This document shows positions 41,905-57,211 of a stretch of DNA of 64,000 bases, one piece after another (position 1 is the first letter of the stretch; every line of letters begins with the position of its first letter). This stretch comes from Mesorhizobium helmanticense (lineage in GTDB: Bacteria; Pseudomonadota; Alphaproteobacteria; Rhizobiales; Rhizobiaceae): positions 62,001-126,000 of the forward strand of contig NZ_PZJX01000047.1 of NCBI RefSeq assembly GCF_003034915.1, in the 5' to 3' direction. A model generated the notes under the pieces. The model saw only the letters and a list, made by a program, of their open reading frames with translations, did not search any database and was not told where the DNA came from. A program made the translations under genes and the position numbers.

Positions 41905-42933
41905 ATGCCTGAGAACCGCATCATGCTGGACGTGCTGAAGGGCAGGACGGTATCGCCGCCGCCGCTCTGGATGATGCGTCAGGCCGGCCGCTACCTGCCG
42001 GAGTACCGGGAGACGCGCAAACGCGCCGGCTCGTTCCTCGATCTTTGCTACAATCCCGATCTTGCCGTCGAGGTGACGATGCAGCCGATCGAGCGCTTCG
42101 GCTTCGACGCCTCGATCCTGTTTTCCGATATCCTGGTCGTGCCGCATGCGCTGGGCCGCGACGTGCGCTTCGAGGAAGGCCGTGGACCGCTGCTGACGCC
42201 GATCTCGGCCGTGGAGATTTCGGCTCTCGATGGCGAAACGTTTCACGTGAATCTCGAACCGGTCTACGAGGCGGTGCGCCGGTTGCGCGCGAAATTGCCT
42301 GGAGAGACAACGCTGATCGGCTTCTGCGGCGCGCCGTGGACGGTGGCGACCTATATGATCGCCGGCCACGGCACGCCCGACCAGGCGCCGGCGCGGCTGT
42401 TCGCCTATCGAGAGCCGGCGGCTTTCTCCCGACTTCTCAAGGTGCTGGCCGATCATTCCGCCGCCTACCTCATTCGCCAGATCGAAGCCGGCGCCGATGT
42501 GGTGCAGATCTTCGACTCCTGGTCCGGCGTGCTCGACGAGGCGTCCTTCGAATTGTTTTGCGTAGAACCGGTGGCCGAGATCGTCAGGCAGGTTCGAGCC
42601 GTTCATCCCGATGTTCCGATCATCGGCTTTCCCAAGGGCGCTGGCGATCACTACCGCAGCTATCGGCAGAAGACCGGTGTGACCGGCCTTGGTCTCGATT
42701 GGACCGTGCCGCTGACAGCGGCGCGAGAGTTGCAGCGAGATGGCGCTGTCCAGGGCAATCTCGATCCGCTGCGGTTGGTGGTCGGCGGCAAGGCGCTTGC
42801 CGAGGGCGTAGAAGCGATCCTGAAGGCGTTGGGCAACGGGCCGCTGATCTTCAACCTCGGCCATGGCATCACGCCGGAGACGCCGCTGGCGCATGTCGAG
42901 CAGATGGTGAAGCTGGTGAGGAGCGCATCATGA
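41905..42933 (+). CDS. hemE: Uroporphyrinogen III decarboxylase
   Basis: A 342-residue enzyme converting uroporphyrinogen III to coproporphyrinogen III in heme synthesis. The N-terminal signature [17 protein letters not shown] is complete, followed by [38 protein letters not shown] and [12 protein letters not shown]. It is the first gene to the right of the proposed oriC and overlaps hemJ by 4 bases (ATGA). A weakly parS-like palindrome (GTTTCACGTGAATC, 42240-42253) lies in the coding sequence. Confidence 0.97.
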   Translation: MPENRIMLDVLKGRTVSPPPLWMMRQAGRYLPEYRETRKRAGSFLDLCYNPDLAVEVTMQPIERFGFDASILFSDILVVPHALGRDVRFEEGRGPLLTPISAVEISALDGETFHVNLEPVYEAVRRLRAKLPGETTLIGFCGAPWTVATYMIAGHGTPDQAPARLFAYREPAAFSRLLKVLADHSAAYLIRQIEAGADVVQIFDSWSGVLDEASFELFCVEPVAEIVRQVRAVHPDVPIIGFPKGAGDHYRSYRQKTGVTGLGLDWTVPLTAARELQRDGAVQGNLDPLRLVVGGKALAEGVEAILKALGNGPLIFNLGHGITPETPLAHVEQMVKLVRSAS

Positions 42934-43484
42934 CGATGATGGGCAAAGGCGGCCAGGAAGGCGGCGCCAATGGGGGCGGAACGGCGATGCGCCGGGCGGC
43001 AATCGCGATTGCCGTTTTCCTCGTTCTTGCCGGGCTGCTGTTCTTGTTCGGGCCGGATGATTTCTATCCATGGGCGAAGGCGATCCATGTGATTGCCGTC
43101 ATTTCGTGGATGGCGGGCATGCTCTATCTGCCGCGGCTCATGGTCTATCATGCCGATGCGCAGAAGGGTTCGGTGCAGTCGGAGACCTTCAAGGTGATGG
43201 AGCGCCGCCTGCTGCGCGGCATCATCAATCCGGCGATGGTCGTCACCTGGGCGTTTGGCCTCTGGCTTGCCTGGAAGGGCTTCGGTTTCCACGGCGGCTG
43301 GCTGCATGCCAAGATAGCGGGGGTGGTTGGCCTCTCCGCCGTTCACGGCTATCTGGCCGGCGCCGTGCGCAAATTCGCCGAGGATCGCAACGAAAAACCG
43401 GCGAGGCACTGGCGGATCGTCAATGAGATCCCCACATTGCTGATGATCGTCATTGTCGTGCTGGTTATCGTGAAGCCGTTCTGA
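42930..43484 (+). CDS. hemJ: HemJ-type protoporphyrinogen IX oxidase
   Basis: A 184-residue membrane protein with about four or five helices. HAIAV-type family motifs are visible: [22 protein letters not shown] with a conserved His, [26 protein letters not shown]-like segment, [20 protein letters not shown] with two His. HemJ is a heme-containing replacement for HemG/HemY. The ATG overlaps the hemE stop, giving a heme operon. The N-terminal 18 residues are polar and Gly-rich, so a start at the internal ATG ([10 protein letters not shown]) is possible. Confidence 0.9.
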   Translation: MTMMGKGGQEGGANGGGTAMRRAAIAIAVFLVLAGLLFLFGPDDFYPWAKAIHVIAVISWMAGMLYLPRLMVYHADAQKGSVQSETFKVMERRLLRGIINPAMVVTWAFGLWLAWKGFGFHGGWLHAKIAGVVGLSAVHGYLAGAVRKFAEDRNEKPARHWRIVNEIPTLLMIVIVVLVIVKPF

Positions 43485-43660
43485 CGCATTATGGCGCTGC
43501 TGGTGTGACCAGCAAAAGGCGGCTTGCTCTTTCACCCGACCGACGATAAAAGACGGGTCTTCCTTCCCGTCATGCGCCGCCCCTTCATCGCTTTCGGCCG
43601 CGCCCGGCATTTGTCGCATCCCGCCGATCTTTTTTCCCAAATCCGATTCAGAGTCCGTCT

Positions 43661-44926
<1,266 letters not shown>

Positions 44927-44949
44927 GGGTCGGGCTGTGCCCGGCCTGT

Positions 44950-45095
44950 CCTTCTCCCCTTGTGGGAGAAAGTGGATCGGCGCGCAGCGCCGAGACGGTT
45001 AAGGGGTGCTGGCCGGATCGTTGTTGGTGCCAAGCTGGAACACCCCTCATCCGACCGAGCTTCGGTCGGCCACCTTCTCCCACAAGGGGAGAAGG
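44950..45095. repeat. RIME-like palindromic intergenic repeat (copy 3)
   Basis: A 146-base copy with ends CCTTCTCCCC/GGGGAGAAGG and the middle AAGGGGTG...CACCCCTCATCC. One end hairpin has a G-to-A change (GGGAGAAAGTGG). It lies between rho and the convergent thioredoxin-domain gene. Confidence 0.85.
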
Positions 45096-45111
45096 AAGAG
45101 CGGCGCGAGGC

Positions 45112-47127
<2,016 letters not shown>

Positions 47128-47189
47128 GGAGCAACTCGGTTTGTGGGACGGTTCTCCGGGAAGCTAGGGCGGTTGAATAGAGCGGGCAA

Positions 47190-48512
47190 ATGATTTCAAG
47201 CGATTCCATCGTTGCTCTTTCCAGCGGCCGCCTGCCCGCCGGCATTGCCGTGATCCGCATTTCGGGGGCGCGGACTCGATTCGTTGTCGAAACGATTGCC
47301 GGCGGTATGGTTAAGGACCGCGTCGCGACGTTGCGAAAGCTGCGGGCAGCGGATGGAACCTTGCTCGACACCGGCTTGGTGGTCTTCTTCCCGGCTCCAA
47401 ACAGCTTTACCGGTGAGGATGTCGCCGAGTTCCATGTTCATGGCGGACGGGCCATCGCGGCAAAAATGCTGGAGACGATCGCGGGCTTCGACGGTGTCAG
47501 GCATGCCGAGCCCGGCGAATTCACCCGGCGCGCCTTTCTCAACGGCAAGGTCGATCTGGTCGAAACCGAGGCGCTGGCCGATCTGGTCAACGCAGAGACC
47601 GAGGCACAAAGGCGCTTTGCCGTACAAAATGCCGAGGGCGCGCAGAGCGAACTCTATCTCGGCTGGCGCCGGCGGCTCATCCATGCGCGCGCGATGATCG
47701 AAGCCGAGATCGACTTCGCCGACGAGGACGATGTGCCTGGTTCCGTGGCGGACGCGGTCTGGGAGGATGTCAGGGCGATGGTCGACGAGATCGGCCGCCA
47801 TGTCGAAGGGTTCCGGGCCGCCGAGATCATTCGCGACGGGTTCGAAGTCGTCATCCTCGGGGCGCCGAATGCCGGAAAATCCAGCCTGTTCAATGCGCTG
47901 GCCCGGCGCGAGGCAGCGATCGTCACCGATGAGCCCGGCACGACCCGCGATCTGCTTGAAGTGGTGCTGGATCTCAGTGGTGTGCGGGTCAGGGTCACCG
48001 ATACGGCCGGTCTGCGCGAAGCGCCGGACAAGGTCGAGGCGATCGGCATCGAGAAGGCGCGCGCCAAGGCCCATGGCGCCGACCTCTTGCTCGTGCTGGA
48101 GGACATGGCCGATCCGGTTCCAGTCGGCGCGATACCGACCGACGCGCCGGTGTTAAGGATTGGAACAAAGGCTGACTTGATCGAGCCGCAGTTGCTGGCG
48201 GCAGATTATGATGCTGCGATTTCGGTCAGGGATGGCACAGGTGTGCCTGAGTTGCTGGCAGAGATCGGACGTCGCGCTGAGGCAGAAATCAGTCAAGCGG
48301 GCGATATCCTGCCGTCGCGGCTGCGGCATGTCGAACTTCTTAACGAGACCAGGCGCTTTCTGCTGGCGGCGTTGACCGAGGACGGGCGCGGGCAGGAGTT
48401 GCGGGCGGAGGAGTTGCGCCTGGCGGCGGATCGACTTGGACGAATCGTCGGGTCGGTTGACGTCGAGGATTTGCTGGATGTGATCTTTTCGCAGTTCTGC
48501 ATTGGGAAATGA
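47190..48512 (+). CDS. mnmE: tRNA-modification GTPase MnmE
   Basis: A 440-residue GTPase that, with MnmG, makes 5-(carboxymethyl)aminomethyl-uridine at tRNA wobble position 34. The formyl-tetrahydrofolate-binding N-domain (DTIVAL-type start, here SDSIVALSSGRLPAGIAVIRISG; EPGEFTRRAFLNGKVDL) is followed by the G domain (GAPNAGKSSLF at about 224-234, DEPGTTRD) and the C-terminal catalytic motif CIGK as the last residues. The stop overlaps the first parS-like site. mnmG follows after 406 bases holding repeats and parS sites. Confidence 0.96.
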   Translation: MISSDSIVALSSGRLPAGIAVIRISGARTRFVVETIAGGMVKDRVATLRKLRAADGTLLDTGLVVFFPAPNSFTGEDVAEFHVHGGRAIAAKMLETIAGFDGVRHAEPGEFTRRAFLNGKVDLVETEALADLVNAETEAQRRFAVQNAEGAQSELYLGWRRRLIHARAMIEAEIDFADEDDVPGSVADAVWEDVRAMVDEIGRHVEGFRAAEIIRDGFEVVILGAPNAGKSSLFNALARREAAIVTDEPGTTRDLLEVVLDLSGVRVRVTDTAGLREAPDKVEAIGIEKARAKAHGADLLLVLEDMADPVPVGAIPTDAPVLRIGTKADLIEPQLLAADYDAAISVRDGTGVPELLAEIGRRAEAEISQAGDILPSRLRHVELLNETRRFLLAALTEDGRGQELRAEELRLAADRLGRIVGSVDVEDLLDVIFSQFCIGK

Positions 48513-48525
48513 CTCACGTGAAACA
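48510..48525. promoter_or_regulatory. parS-like site 1 (14/16 match)
   Basis: TGACTCACGTGAAACA against the parS consensus TGTTTCACGTGAAACA. It overlaps the mnmE stop codon. Confidence 0.6.
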
Positions 48526-48547
48526 TTGCAGAGCGGCGGCGGGTTAG

Positions 48548-48563
48548 GGATTCACGTGAAACA
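48548..48563. promoter_or_regulatory. parS-like site 2 (14/16 match)
   Basis: GGATTCACGTGAAACA, with the right half perfect. It lies 38 bases from site 1, a spacing that may support joint ParB loading. Confidence 0.6.
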
Positions 48564-48581
48564 TGGGCGACTGCTATCGCT

Positions 48582-48823
48582 CGTCATCCTAGGGCTTAGC
48601 GAACGCGAAGCGGAGCGCAGACCCAAGGATCCATGCCGTTACCTCAGCCGAACGACGCAGCGATTCGGAATGGTCTCTGCCGCAGCACGCCTTTGTCGTT
48701 GAACTGACGCGCAGAAAAAATACTCGATTCGGGCAGGCCTTCGTTTGCCATTGATGTCGCGGCATGGATGCTAGGGTCTGCGCTGCGTCGCTGCGCTCCT
48801 TGCTTCGCCTTAGGATGACGAAG
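48582..48823. repeat. Palindromic repeat, CTTCGTCAT family (copy 2)
   Basis: Outer ends CGTCATCCTAGGGC and CCTTAGGATGACG are inverse, inner CCATGCCGTTACC and the CGGCATGGATGC side likewise. At 242 bases it is longer than the copy at 23793 because of an AT-richer centre. It separates the parS-like sites at 48510/48548 from the one at 48830. Confidence 0.75.
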
Positions 48824-48829
48824 TTGCAC

Positions 48830-48845
48830 TGTTTCACGTGAAACG
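48830..48845. promoter_or_regulatory. parS site 3 (15/16 match)
   Basis: TGTTTCACGTGAAACG differs from the consensus only at the last base. It is the best non-coding parS in the window and lies 74 bases before mnmG. Confidence 0.85.
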
Positions 48846-48918
48846 AGCTTGCCCTGCGTCCTTGACAGCGCGGCCCAGCGGGGACATGTGTCGACCACTC
48901 TGAAACTGGAACACTGGA

Positions 48919-50790
48919 ATGACCGATCGCTATGATGTGGTTGTGGTGGGCGGCGGCCACGCGGGTTGCGAGGCGGCGAGTGCTGCCGCGCGCGCCGGGG
49001 CGCGGACTGCCCTGGTGACGCTGCGCTTCGACACGATCGGCGTCATGTCCTGCAATCCGGCGATCGGCGGCCTTGGCAAGGGCCATCTGGTCCGCGAGAT
49101 CGACGCCATGGACGGGCTGATGGGCCGCGTCGCCGATGCGGCCGGCATCCAGTTCCGGCTGCTCAACCGCCGCAAGGGGCCGGCGGTGCGTGGGCCGCGG
49201 ACCCAGGCCGACCGCAAGCTCTATTGCCTTGCCATGCAAGCAGCGATTCGGCAGCAGAACGATCTCGACGTGGTCGAGGGCGAGGTGCTGGATTTCGAAA
49301 TCGACGATGGGCGCATGGTGGCGGTACTGCTGGCCAATGGCCGAAGACTCGGCTGCGGCGCCGTGGTGCTGACGACCGGCACGTTCCTGCGCGGTCTCAT
49401 CCATATCGGCGAGAGGAAGATCGTCGCCGGCCGCATGAACGAGCAGGCGAGCCTCGGCCTGTCGGCAACGATGAGCCGCGCGGGCTTCAAGCTTGGGCGG
49501 CTGAAGACCGGCACGCCGCCGCGGCTTGACGGCCGCACCATCGACTGGGCGTCGCTGGAGAGCCAGGCGGCGGATGAAGATCCCGTGCCGTTCTCGCTGA
49601 TGACCGACGCTATCGAGAATCCACAGATCCATTGCGGCATTACGCGCACCACGACGGCCACGCACGAGCTGATTCGCGCCAATCTCGGCCGCTCCGCCAT
49701 GTTTTCCGGCTCGATTGAAGGCGTCGGGCCGCGTTACTGCCCATCCATCGAGGACAAGATCGTCAAGTTTGGCGACCGAGAGGGCCACCAGATATTCCTC
49801 GAGCCCGAGGGGCTGGACGACGACACCGTCTACCCGAACGGCATTTCGACCTCGCTGCCCGAAGATGTGCAGCTCGACATATTGAAGACCATTCCCGGCC
49901 TGGAGCGCGCAAGCATGCTGCAGCCCGGCTACGCCATCGAATATGATCACGTCGATCCGCGCGAGCTCGAGCCGACGCTGGAGACGAAGCGGATCGGCGG
50001 TCTGTTCCTGGCCGGACAGATCAACGGCACGACGGGCTATGAAGAAGCCGGGGCGCAAGGCTTGCTGGCTGGCCTGAATGCCGCCCGGAAGGCTTCGGCC
50101 AGCGACCAGATCGTGCTCAGCCGTACCGAGGCCTATATCGGCGTGATGGTCGACGATCTGACCAGCCGCGGCATCAGCGAACCCTACCGCATGTTCACGT
50201 CGCGGGCCGAGTTCCGGCTGTCGCTCAGGGCCGACAATGCCGATGAGCGGCTGACGCCTTTGGCCATGAAGCTCGGGATCGCTTCGCGGGAACGCACACA
50301 GCGGTTCAATGAAGTCGTGCAGGATCTGGAGACGGCGCGGGCGTTGGCACTTGGCACGACCATGACGCCCAACGAGGCGGCGCGCCATGGCTTGGAGATC
50401 AACAAGGACGGCGTGCGCCGCTCGGCCTATGAACTGCTGGCTTATCCCGGCGTCGACGTCGCCTGGCTGACGAGGATCGCGCCCGAGTTCGGCGCGATCG
50501 ATGCCAAGACGGCGGAACGCCTTGAAACGGAGGCGAAATATTCCGTTTACCTTGACCGCCAGCAGGCGGATGTCACGCAGATCAGGCATGAGGAGAGCCG
50601 GCTGATTCCGGCTTCGCTCGACTTTACGGCAGTGCCTGGCCTGTCGAACGAACTGAAGCAGAAGATGCGGGCACGCCAGCCGCGCTCCATTGCCGATGCG
50701 CAGCGCATGGAGGGCATGACGCCGGCGGCGCTGGCGATCATCGTCGCGCATGTCCGCAACGCCGAGGCCGCGCGAAGGGATGTTGCGTGA
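48919..50790 (+). CDS. mnmG: tRNA uridine 5-carboxymethylaminomethyl modification enzyme MnmG
   Basis: A 623-residue FAD protein and partner of MnmE. The N-terminal FAD motif is [21 protein letters not shown] (split after 20), and family signatures are [36 protein letters not shown], and [20 protein letters not shown]. The length is normal. It precedes rsmG with a 4-base overlap (GTGA). The linkage mnmE-mnmG-rsmG-parA-parB is the classical origin-proximal cluster. Confidence 0.97.
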   Translation: MTDRYDVVVVGGGHAGCEAASAAARAGARTALVTLRFDTIGVMSCNPAIGGLGKGHLVREIDAMDGLMGRVADAAGIQFRLLNRRKGPAVRGPRTQADRKLYCLAMQAAIRQQNDLDVVEGEVLDFEIDDGRMVAVLLANGRRLGCGAVVLTTGTFLRGLIHIGERKIVAGRMNEQASLGLSATMSRAGFKLGRLKTGTPPRLDGRTIDWASLESQAADEDPVPFSLMTDAIENPQIHCGITRTTTATHELIRANLGRSAMFSGSIEGVGPRYCPSIEDKIVKFGDREGHQIFLEPEGLDDDTVYPNGISTSLPEDVQLDILKTIPGLERASMLQPGYAIEYDHVDPRELEPTLETKRIGGLFLAGQINGTTGYEEAGAQGLLAGLNAARKASASDQIVLSRTEAYIGVMVDDLTSRGISEPYRMFTSRAEFRLSLRADNADERLTPLAMKLGIASRERTQRFNEVVQDLETARALALGTTMTPNEAARHGLEINKDGVRRSAYELLAYPGVDVAWLTRIAPEFGAIDAKTAERLETEAKYSVYLDRQQADVTQIRHEESRLIPASLDFTAVPGLSNELKQKMRARQPRSIADAQRMEGMTPAALAIIVAHVRNAEAARRDVA

Positions 50791-51419
50791 GCGCTGCGTC
50801 CTGGGCGAGCCTGCAAGAGGCAGCCGGCCCGGTTTCACGTGAAACATTCGAGCGCCTGGTCGCGTTTGAAGGGGTGTTTCAGAAGTGGAACCGCAGCATA
50901 AATCTTGCCGCGCCCTCGACGATGAACGATGTCTGGGGCCGTCACATCCTCGACAGCGCCCAGCTCGCTCGAATCGCGCCCGAGGCGAAGAGCTGGGTCG
51001 ATCTCGGCTCGGGCGGCGGCTTTCCCGGCCTGGTTCTTGCCTTTCTGCTTGCCGAGCGCGATGGCGCCAGCATCGATCTCGTTGAAAGCAATCGGAAAAA
51101 AGCGTCGTTCCTGCAAACGGTCGTCGGGCAGTTCAACCTGCCGGCGCGGGTCGTCGCGCGCCGCATCGACGATAGCTATCCTCTTGTTCCGACACCAGAA
51201 CTCGTCACGGCTAGGGCGCTGGCGCCGCTCCCCATGCTGCTCGACTTGGCATCGCCCTGGCTGACCAAGGGCGCGCGCGGCCTGTTCCACAAAGGCCGGG
51301 ATTACCGCGCCGAAGTGGCAGAAAGTACTCAACGATGGTCCTTCGATCTGGTAGAACATGCCAGTGTGACCGACGCCCATGGCGTCATCCTCGAACTGTC
51401 TGGCTTGCGACCCGTCTGA
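50787..51419 (+). CDS. rsmG: 16S rRNA (guanine-527-N7)-methyltransferase
   Basis: A 210-residue SAM-dependent methyltransferase. The glycine motif [20 protein letters not shown] is intact, followed by [12 protein letters not shown]. The GTG start overlaps the mnmG stop (GTGA). Its codons for VSRETF (residues 16-21) are formed by a parS palindrome (50831-50846), so the protein N-terminus and the ParB site share sequence. The last residues are LELSGLRPV. Confidence 0.96.
   Translation: MSAASWASLQEAAGPVSRETFERLVAFEGVFQKWNRSINLAAPSTMNDVWGRHILDSAQLARIAPEAKSWVDLGSGGGFPGLVLAFLLAERDGASIDLVESNRKKASFLQTVVGQFNLPARVVARRIDDSYPLVPTPELVTARALAPLPMLLDLASPWLTKGARGLFHKGRDYRAEVAESTQRWSFDLVEHASVTDAHGVILELSGLRPV
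50831..50846. promoter_or_regulatory. parS site 4, inside rsmG (15/16 match)
   Basis: GGTTTCACGTGAAACA differs from the consensus only at the first base. It lies within codons 15-20 of rsmG, and about 640 bases upstream of parA. Confidence 0.85.
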
Positions 51420-51471
51420 CATGCGATTCCCTTTGACTGGCGACCTCGGAATGAATTTCTGGCATAGACCC

Positions 51472-52272
51472 ATGATGAAGAACGGCCCTCGAATCATCAC
51501 CGTAGCCAACCAGAAGGGCGGCGTCGGCAAGACCACGACCGCCATCAATCTGGCCACGGCGCTGGCGGCGATCGGCGAAAAGGTGCTGATCGTCGACCTC
51601 GATCCGCAAGGCAATGCCTCGACGGGCCTTGGCATCGACCGCAAGGACCGCACCGTCTCGTCCTATGACGTGCTGACGGGCGAGCTGGATCTGGAAGCAG
51701 CGGCGATTCCAACGGCGGTGCCGGGCCTGTCGATCGTGCCGTCGACGCTCGACCTGCTCGGCATCGAGATGGAGATCGCTTCCGCACCCGACCGGGTGCT
51801 CAAGCTGCGCAATGCGCTGCGCGCGGCGAGCGAGCGTGGCGCGCCCTTCGGTTATGTGCTGATAGACTGCCCGCCTTCGCTCAATCTTTTGACTTTGAAT
51901 TCAATGGCGGCAGCCGATTCTGTTCTTGTTCCGCTGCAATGCGAATTCTTCGCGCTGGAAGGCCTCAGTCAGCTGCTCGAAACGGTCGAGCAGGTGCGCC
52001 GCACGATCAATCCGGATCTGATCATCCAGGGCATCGTGCTGACCATGTATGACGGCCGCAACAATCTCGCCAACCAGGTGGTGCAGGACGTCAGGGCACA
52101 TATGGGCGACAAGGTCTACGAGACCATCATTCCGCGCAATGTCCGGGTGTCCGAGGCGCCGTCCTACGGCAAGCCGGCGATCCTTTATGACCTCAAATGT
52201 TCGGGCAGCCAGGCCTATCTGCAGCTTGCCTCCGAAGTGATTCGCCGCGAGCGCAAATTGCGCGCCGCGTAA
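51472..52272 (+). CDS. parA: Chromosome-partitioning ATPase ParA (Soj)
   Basis: A 266-residue deviant Walker ATPase that moves ParB-parS complexes. The deviant Walker A is KGGVGKTTTAINLATALA, Walker A' VDLDPQGNASTGLGID and Walker B VLIDCPPSL. The start is uncertain: ATG at 51472 (MMKNGPRIITVANQ) fits the family, while ATGs at 51421 and 51451 would add a short leader. It directly follows rsmG and precedes parB by 69 bases. Confidence 0.95.
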   Translation: MMKNGPRIITVANQKGGVGKTTTAINLATALAAIGEKVLIVDLDPQGNASTGLGIDRKDRTVSSYDVLTGELDLEAAAIPTAVPGLSIVPSTLDLLGIEMEIASAPDRVLKLRNALRAASERGAPFGYVLIDCPPSLNLLTLNSMAAADSVLVPLQCEFFALEGLSQLLETVEQVRRTINPDLIIQGIVLTMYDGRNNLANQVVQDVRAHMGDKVYETIIPRNVRVSEAPSYGKPAILYDLKCSGSQAYLQLASEVIRRERKLRAA

Positions 52273-52341
52273 AGGTTTGCCCGATTTTGCTAAAGCGATA
52301 CGAAAGAAGCCGATTCGCTACCGAAACGATCTGGACGGACG

Positions 52342-53223
52342 ATGACTGAAGACCTTTCAAGAAAAAGACTGGGGCGGGGACTGGCGGCGCTGATCGGCGA
52401 AATCGATCGCCCGGCGGCGGTGGAAAAGCAGGGCATGAACGCCGACGGCAAGGTGCCGATCGAGTTCATCAGCCCCAATCCGAAAAACCCGCGCCGGCAT
52501 TTCGGCGATGCCGAGCTGACCGATCTTGCGCAATCGATCCGCGAACATGGCGTGGTGCAGCCGGTGGTGGCGCGGCCGTCGCCGACGCAGCCCGGCCGCT
52601 ACGAGATCATCGCCGGCGAGCGGCGCTGGCGTGCGGCTCAGCGCGCCGGGCTGACCGAGATCCCGATCATCGTGCGCGACGTCAACGACCGCACGGCGCT
52701 GGAACTGGCGATCATCGAGAACGTCCAGCGCGCCGACCTCAATCCGGTCGAGGAGGCACAGGGCTATCAGCAATTGATCGACGACCACGGCTACACCCAG
52801 GCCGATCTCGGCAATGTCATCGGCAAGAGCCGCAGCCATGTCGCCAACACGCTGAGGCTGTTGAAGCTGCCGGACGTGATCCGCGACATGCTTGTCGAGG
52901 GGGCGCTCTCGGCCGGGCATGCCCGCACGCTGGTGACTGCGGAAGACCCGGCCGGCCTTGCCAAACGGATCGTCGAGGACGGGCTTTCGGTGCGCCAGGC
53001 GGAAGCGCTGGCGCAGATGCCGGCCGGTGCGCCAGCCGCCCCAAAGAAGGCCGAACCGGCGCATAAGGATGCCGACACGCTGGCGCTGGAGAAGCTGATG
53101 ACCGATACGACCGGCATGATCGTGTCGATCGAGCACAAGGGGAAGGGTGGGGTGCTCCACGTCTCGTACCGGACGCTGGAACAGCTCGACGAATTGTGCC
53201 GACGACTGAAGCAAGAGCGGTAG
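52342..53223 (+). CDS. parB: Chromosome-partitioning protein ParB (Spo0J)
   Basis: A 293-residue CTP-dependent DNA clamp. The N-terminus KRLGRGLAALIGEID is family-typical. The CTP-binding part includes IREHGVVQPVVAR and GERRWRAAQRAG, then ENVQRADLNPVEEAQGY. The parS-reading helix-turn-helix is TQADLGNVIGKSRSHVANTL. The C-terminal dimer domain ends LDELCRRLKQER. Four parS-type sites lie 1.5-3.8 kb upstream. It is followed by a RIME-like repeat and the convergent holA. Confidence 0.96.
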   Translation: MTEDLSRKRLGRGLAALIGEIDRPAAVEKQGMNADGKVPIEFISPNPKNPRRHFGDAELTDLAQSIREHGVVQPVVARPSPTQPGRYEIIAGERRWRAAQRAGLTEIPIIVRDVNDRTALELAIIENVQRADLNPVEEAQGYQQLIDDHGYTQADLGNVIGKSRSHVANTLRLLKLPDVIRDMLVEGALSAGHARTLVTAEDPAGLAKRIVEDGLSVRQAEALAQMPAGAPAAPKKAEPAHKDADTLALEKLMTDTTGMIVSIEHKGKGGVLHVSYRTLEQLDELCRRLKQER

Positions 53224-53227
53224 TTAG

Positions 53228-56194
<2,967 letters not shown>

Positions 56195-56196
56195 CC

Positions 56197-57210
56197 ATGC
56201 CAAGACGGACGATGATCGAGGCGATCCGCGACGCCATGGACGTGTCGATGGCGCGCGACGAACGCGTCATCGTCTATGGCGAGGATGTCGGCTTTTTCGG
56301 CGGCGTCTTCCGCTGCACGCAGGGCCTGCAGGCAAAATACGGCAAGAGCCGCTGCTTCGACGCGCCGATCAGCGAGGCCGGCATTGTCGGCTCGGCCATC
56401 GGTATGGCGGCCTACGGCCTGAAGCCTTGCGTCGAGGTGCAGTTTGCCGACTATGTTTATCCGGCCTACGACCAGATCGTCTCGGAGGCGGCGCGGCTGC
56501 GCTACCGCTCGAACGGCGATTTCACCTGCCCGATCGTGGTGCGCATGCCGACCGGCGGCGGCATCTTCGGAGGCCAGACCCACAGCCAGAGCCCGGAGGC
56601 GCTGTTCACCCATGTCTCCGGCCTGAAGGTCGTGGTGCCATCCAATCCGCATGACGCCAAGGGCCTGCTGATTTCGGCGATCGAGGATCCCGACCCGGTG
56701 ATCTTCCTGGAGCCGAAGCGGCTCTATAACGGCCCCTTCGACGGCCATCACGACCGCCCGGTGACGCCGTGGTCCAAGCATGAGCTCGGCGAGGTCGCCG
56801 AGGGTCATTACACGGTCCCGCTCGGCAAGGCCGTCATCCGGCGGCCGGGTGCTGCCGTCACCGTGCTTGCCTATGGCACGATGGTCTATGTCGCCGAAGC
56901 CGCCGCCGCCGAGACCGGCATCGATGCCGAAATCATCGATCTCAGGACCTTGTTGCCGCTCGATCTCGACACAATAGTCGCCTCGGTGAAGAAAACCGGG
57001 CGCTGCGTGGTCGTGCACGAGGCGACGCTGACCTCCGGCTTCGGCGCCGAACTGTCGGCGCTGGTGCAGGAGAACTGTTTCTATCACCTCGAAGCGCCAG
57101 TCGCGCGCGTTGCCGGCTGGGACACGCCCTACCCGCATGCGCAGGAGTGGGACTATTTCCCCGGGCCCGCCAGGCTCGGCCGCGCCTTGCTTGAAACGAT
57201 GGAGGCCTAG
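56197..57210 (+). CDS. bkdA2: Branched-chain 2-oxoacid dehydrogenase E1 beta subunit
   Basis: A 337-residue E1 beta subunit. It begins with TMIEAIRDAMDVSMARDERV and shows GEDVGFFGGVFRCTQGLQAKYG (split), the family block ISEAGIVGSAIGMAAYGLKP, PTGGGIFGGQTHSQSPEALF and LVQENCFYHLEAPVARVAGW. It forms the alpha2beta2 heterotetramer with BkdA1. The gene starts 2 bases after bkdA1 and the E2 gene starts 1 base after it. Confidence 0.95.
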   Translation: MPRRTMIEAIRDAMDVSMARDERVIVYGEDVGFFGGVFRCTQGLQAKYGKSRCFDAPISEAGIVGSAIGMAAYGLKPCVEVQFADYVYPAYDQIVSEAARLRYRSNGDFTCPIVVRMPTGGGIFGGQTHSQSPEALFTHVSGLKVVVPSNPHDAKGLLISAIEDPDPVIFLEPKRLYNGPFDGHHDRPVTPWSKHELGEVAEGHYTVPLGKAVIRRPGAAVTVLAYGTMVYVAEAAAAETGIDAEIIDLRTLLPLDLDTIVASVKKTGRCVVVHEATLTSGFGAELSALVQENCFYHLEAPVARVAGWDTPYPHAQEWDYFPGPARLGRALLETMEA

Positions 57211-57211
57211 C

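Noticed and set aside
41512-42894. N-terminal extension of ppsR through the origin and hemE antisense
   Set aside because: The family start is at 41511; the extension is antisense to hemE and crosses oriC.
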